Assembly (NCBI GenBank): GCA_977006965.1
Contig: OZ345361.1
Span: forward strand, 310,001 to 374,000
From: Phymatolithon calcareum
Lineage: Eukaryota > Rhodophyta > Florideophyceae > Hapalidiales
Reading direction: 5' to 3'
Length of the DNA stretch: 64,000 nucleotides
The number at the start of each line of letters is the position of its first letter. Within the stretch, counting starts at the first letter, position 1. Position numbers and translations under genes: made by a program. Below are positions 63,081 through 64,000 of the stretch, one piece after another. The notes below the pieces were generated by a model, which had not been told where the DNA came from, ran no database searches, and saw only the letters and a program-made list of their open reading frames with translations.

Positions 63081-64000
63081 CAGCAATAGTATTCTCTCGA
63101 GATCCTCATTGCAGCTTCAGATTTAGTACTTTAGCCTGCTTAGTTTTTCCTTCCAACCGAAAGGGAGGACATCAGAACATCAACCCAGAACAAACATGTT
63201 AATAAACAAGGACGTCAACTTCTTGTTTCCACCCGGCTTCACTTGGTGATCTATCCAAGCAAGCAACCTCAGTTGGCTCTCTTTGCCGCGATCGCCACGA
63301 TATCTTCCGTGGGTTCCCGGCATAGTATCCTTCTGTTGCATTCATTCCATTCCGTGTCGGTGTACCCCCGACGCTTCAGGTCATTCATTTCGTTTTGCCG
63401 ACATCGTCGGCAGTCATGACGAATTTCATCACTGGATGGCAGTGCTGCGGGTCTGCTCGTCGCATTGCAGACGGCGGCGAATAGAGTAAAAAAAATTCCT
63501 CGATTGTGACACCGCTCTAGTTCCAACTGGCCGACATTACGGAATAACCGACCTGCGGAAGAATTGAACGAGCAGCTCGTCGTCATCGTCAATGGAGGGC
63601 TCGGCTAGGAATAGACCAACCTACCGAAAGCTCAAGTTATCACCCGAGTTTTAAGGCGTTCTGGATCGATTTTGGCCCCGAAGAGCTCCAGACGGGATCT
63701 GAAGTGACCAGAAATGACATCCCAGTTGGAGGACGATTCCCATGTCTCCCGCCGGGGTCAAAAATAGCCAATTATTCCCCGAAAAATCATTCCGGGGGGT
63801 GACAAATCCCATGTCATCCCGCCGGGAAGAAAAAGAGGGCCCAAAAGCCGGTTATTGTCCTCAACTTTCGGGACCGGCCACGATTCGAAACCACTCGATA
63901 GTCCCGCGGGCGTGATTTCAGTCCCTCGGAGCCCCCGCGGGCCCCCTATGCTTCTTGGTTGGATGCATCACCTTGGCGGCTGTCGGAGCATCGTTGCGCT
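63081..64000. other. right end, no supported gene
   Basis: A 107-codon minus frame (63592-63269) with a Cys-rich segment has no recognised domain. ATGTCTCCCGCCGGG and ATGTCATCCCGCCGGG recur at about 63740 and 63812 in a GC-rich stretch of unknown nature that runs to the edge. Confidence 0.4.

Noticed and set aside
1-64000. CRISPR arrays, operons, riboswitches or tRNA/rRNA genes
   Set aside because: No regularly spaced direct repeats, no gene strings, no tRNA cloverleaf with a GGTTCRANNCC arm that I could support; the gene families are eukaryotic.

Overview
The window looks like nuclear DNA from an intron-poor eukaryote, most likely a florideophyte red alga of the Chondrus type. That placement is an inference. 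It rests on intact single-exon genes of clearly eukaryotic families (BAH, Rxt3, Regnase-type NYN, animal-type haem peroxidase, a Golgi-type type II membrane protein), on TATA boxes upstream of two of them, and on wide spacers packed with Ty1/copia, LINE, hAT-like and PiggyBac-like elements.

I find nine convincing host genes: an animal-type haem peroxidase (7813-9471, +), a HemG-type flavodoxin-like protoporphyrinogen oxidase (19350-19874, -), a questin-oxidase-like protein (29168-30361, +), a BAH-domain protein (34545-35417, -), a Zc3h12a-like NYN ribonuclease (37962-39575, +), a RidA-family protein (39924-40358, -), a membrane-anchored methyltransferase-like protein (46386-47465, -), a secreted apple/PAN plus Vps62-like protein (54580-56172, +) and an Rxt3-family protein (57980-59146, +). 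They share no evident pathway and no operon-like grouping. They are dispersed single genes between repeats.

Most of the rest is transposon strata that can be read from target-site duplications (TSDs). From 10955 to 18481 two PiggyBac-like elements lie end to end and share one TA dinucleotide. One is split by a LINE with a 14-bp TSD, the other by at least three retroelement insertions. From 20489 to 26117 a 419-bp hAT-like element with an 8-bp TSD is split by an apparently intact copia element with a single 1588-codon ORF, short LTRs and a primer-binding site that fits an internal stretch of initiator tRNA-Met. Two further hAT-like elements with 8-bp TSDs (41526-42489 and 61093-61859) lie inside LINE remnants. 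At least five LINE-type copies share a 3' terminal motif, and several have 12-15 bp TSDs. One insertion is only 47 bp long.

The most interesting signals are the bacterial-type HemG gene in a eukaryotic setting, the TA-flanked PiggyBac-like family, the half-tRNA-like primer site, a stem-loop plus T-run in LINE 3' regions, and many near-perfect hairpins that look like template-switch products. Domain calls were made by eye from conserved motifs; no searches were run.
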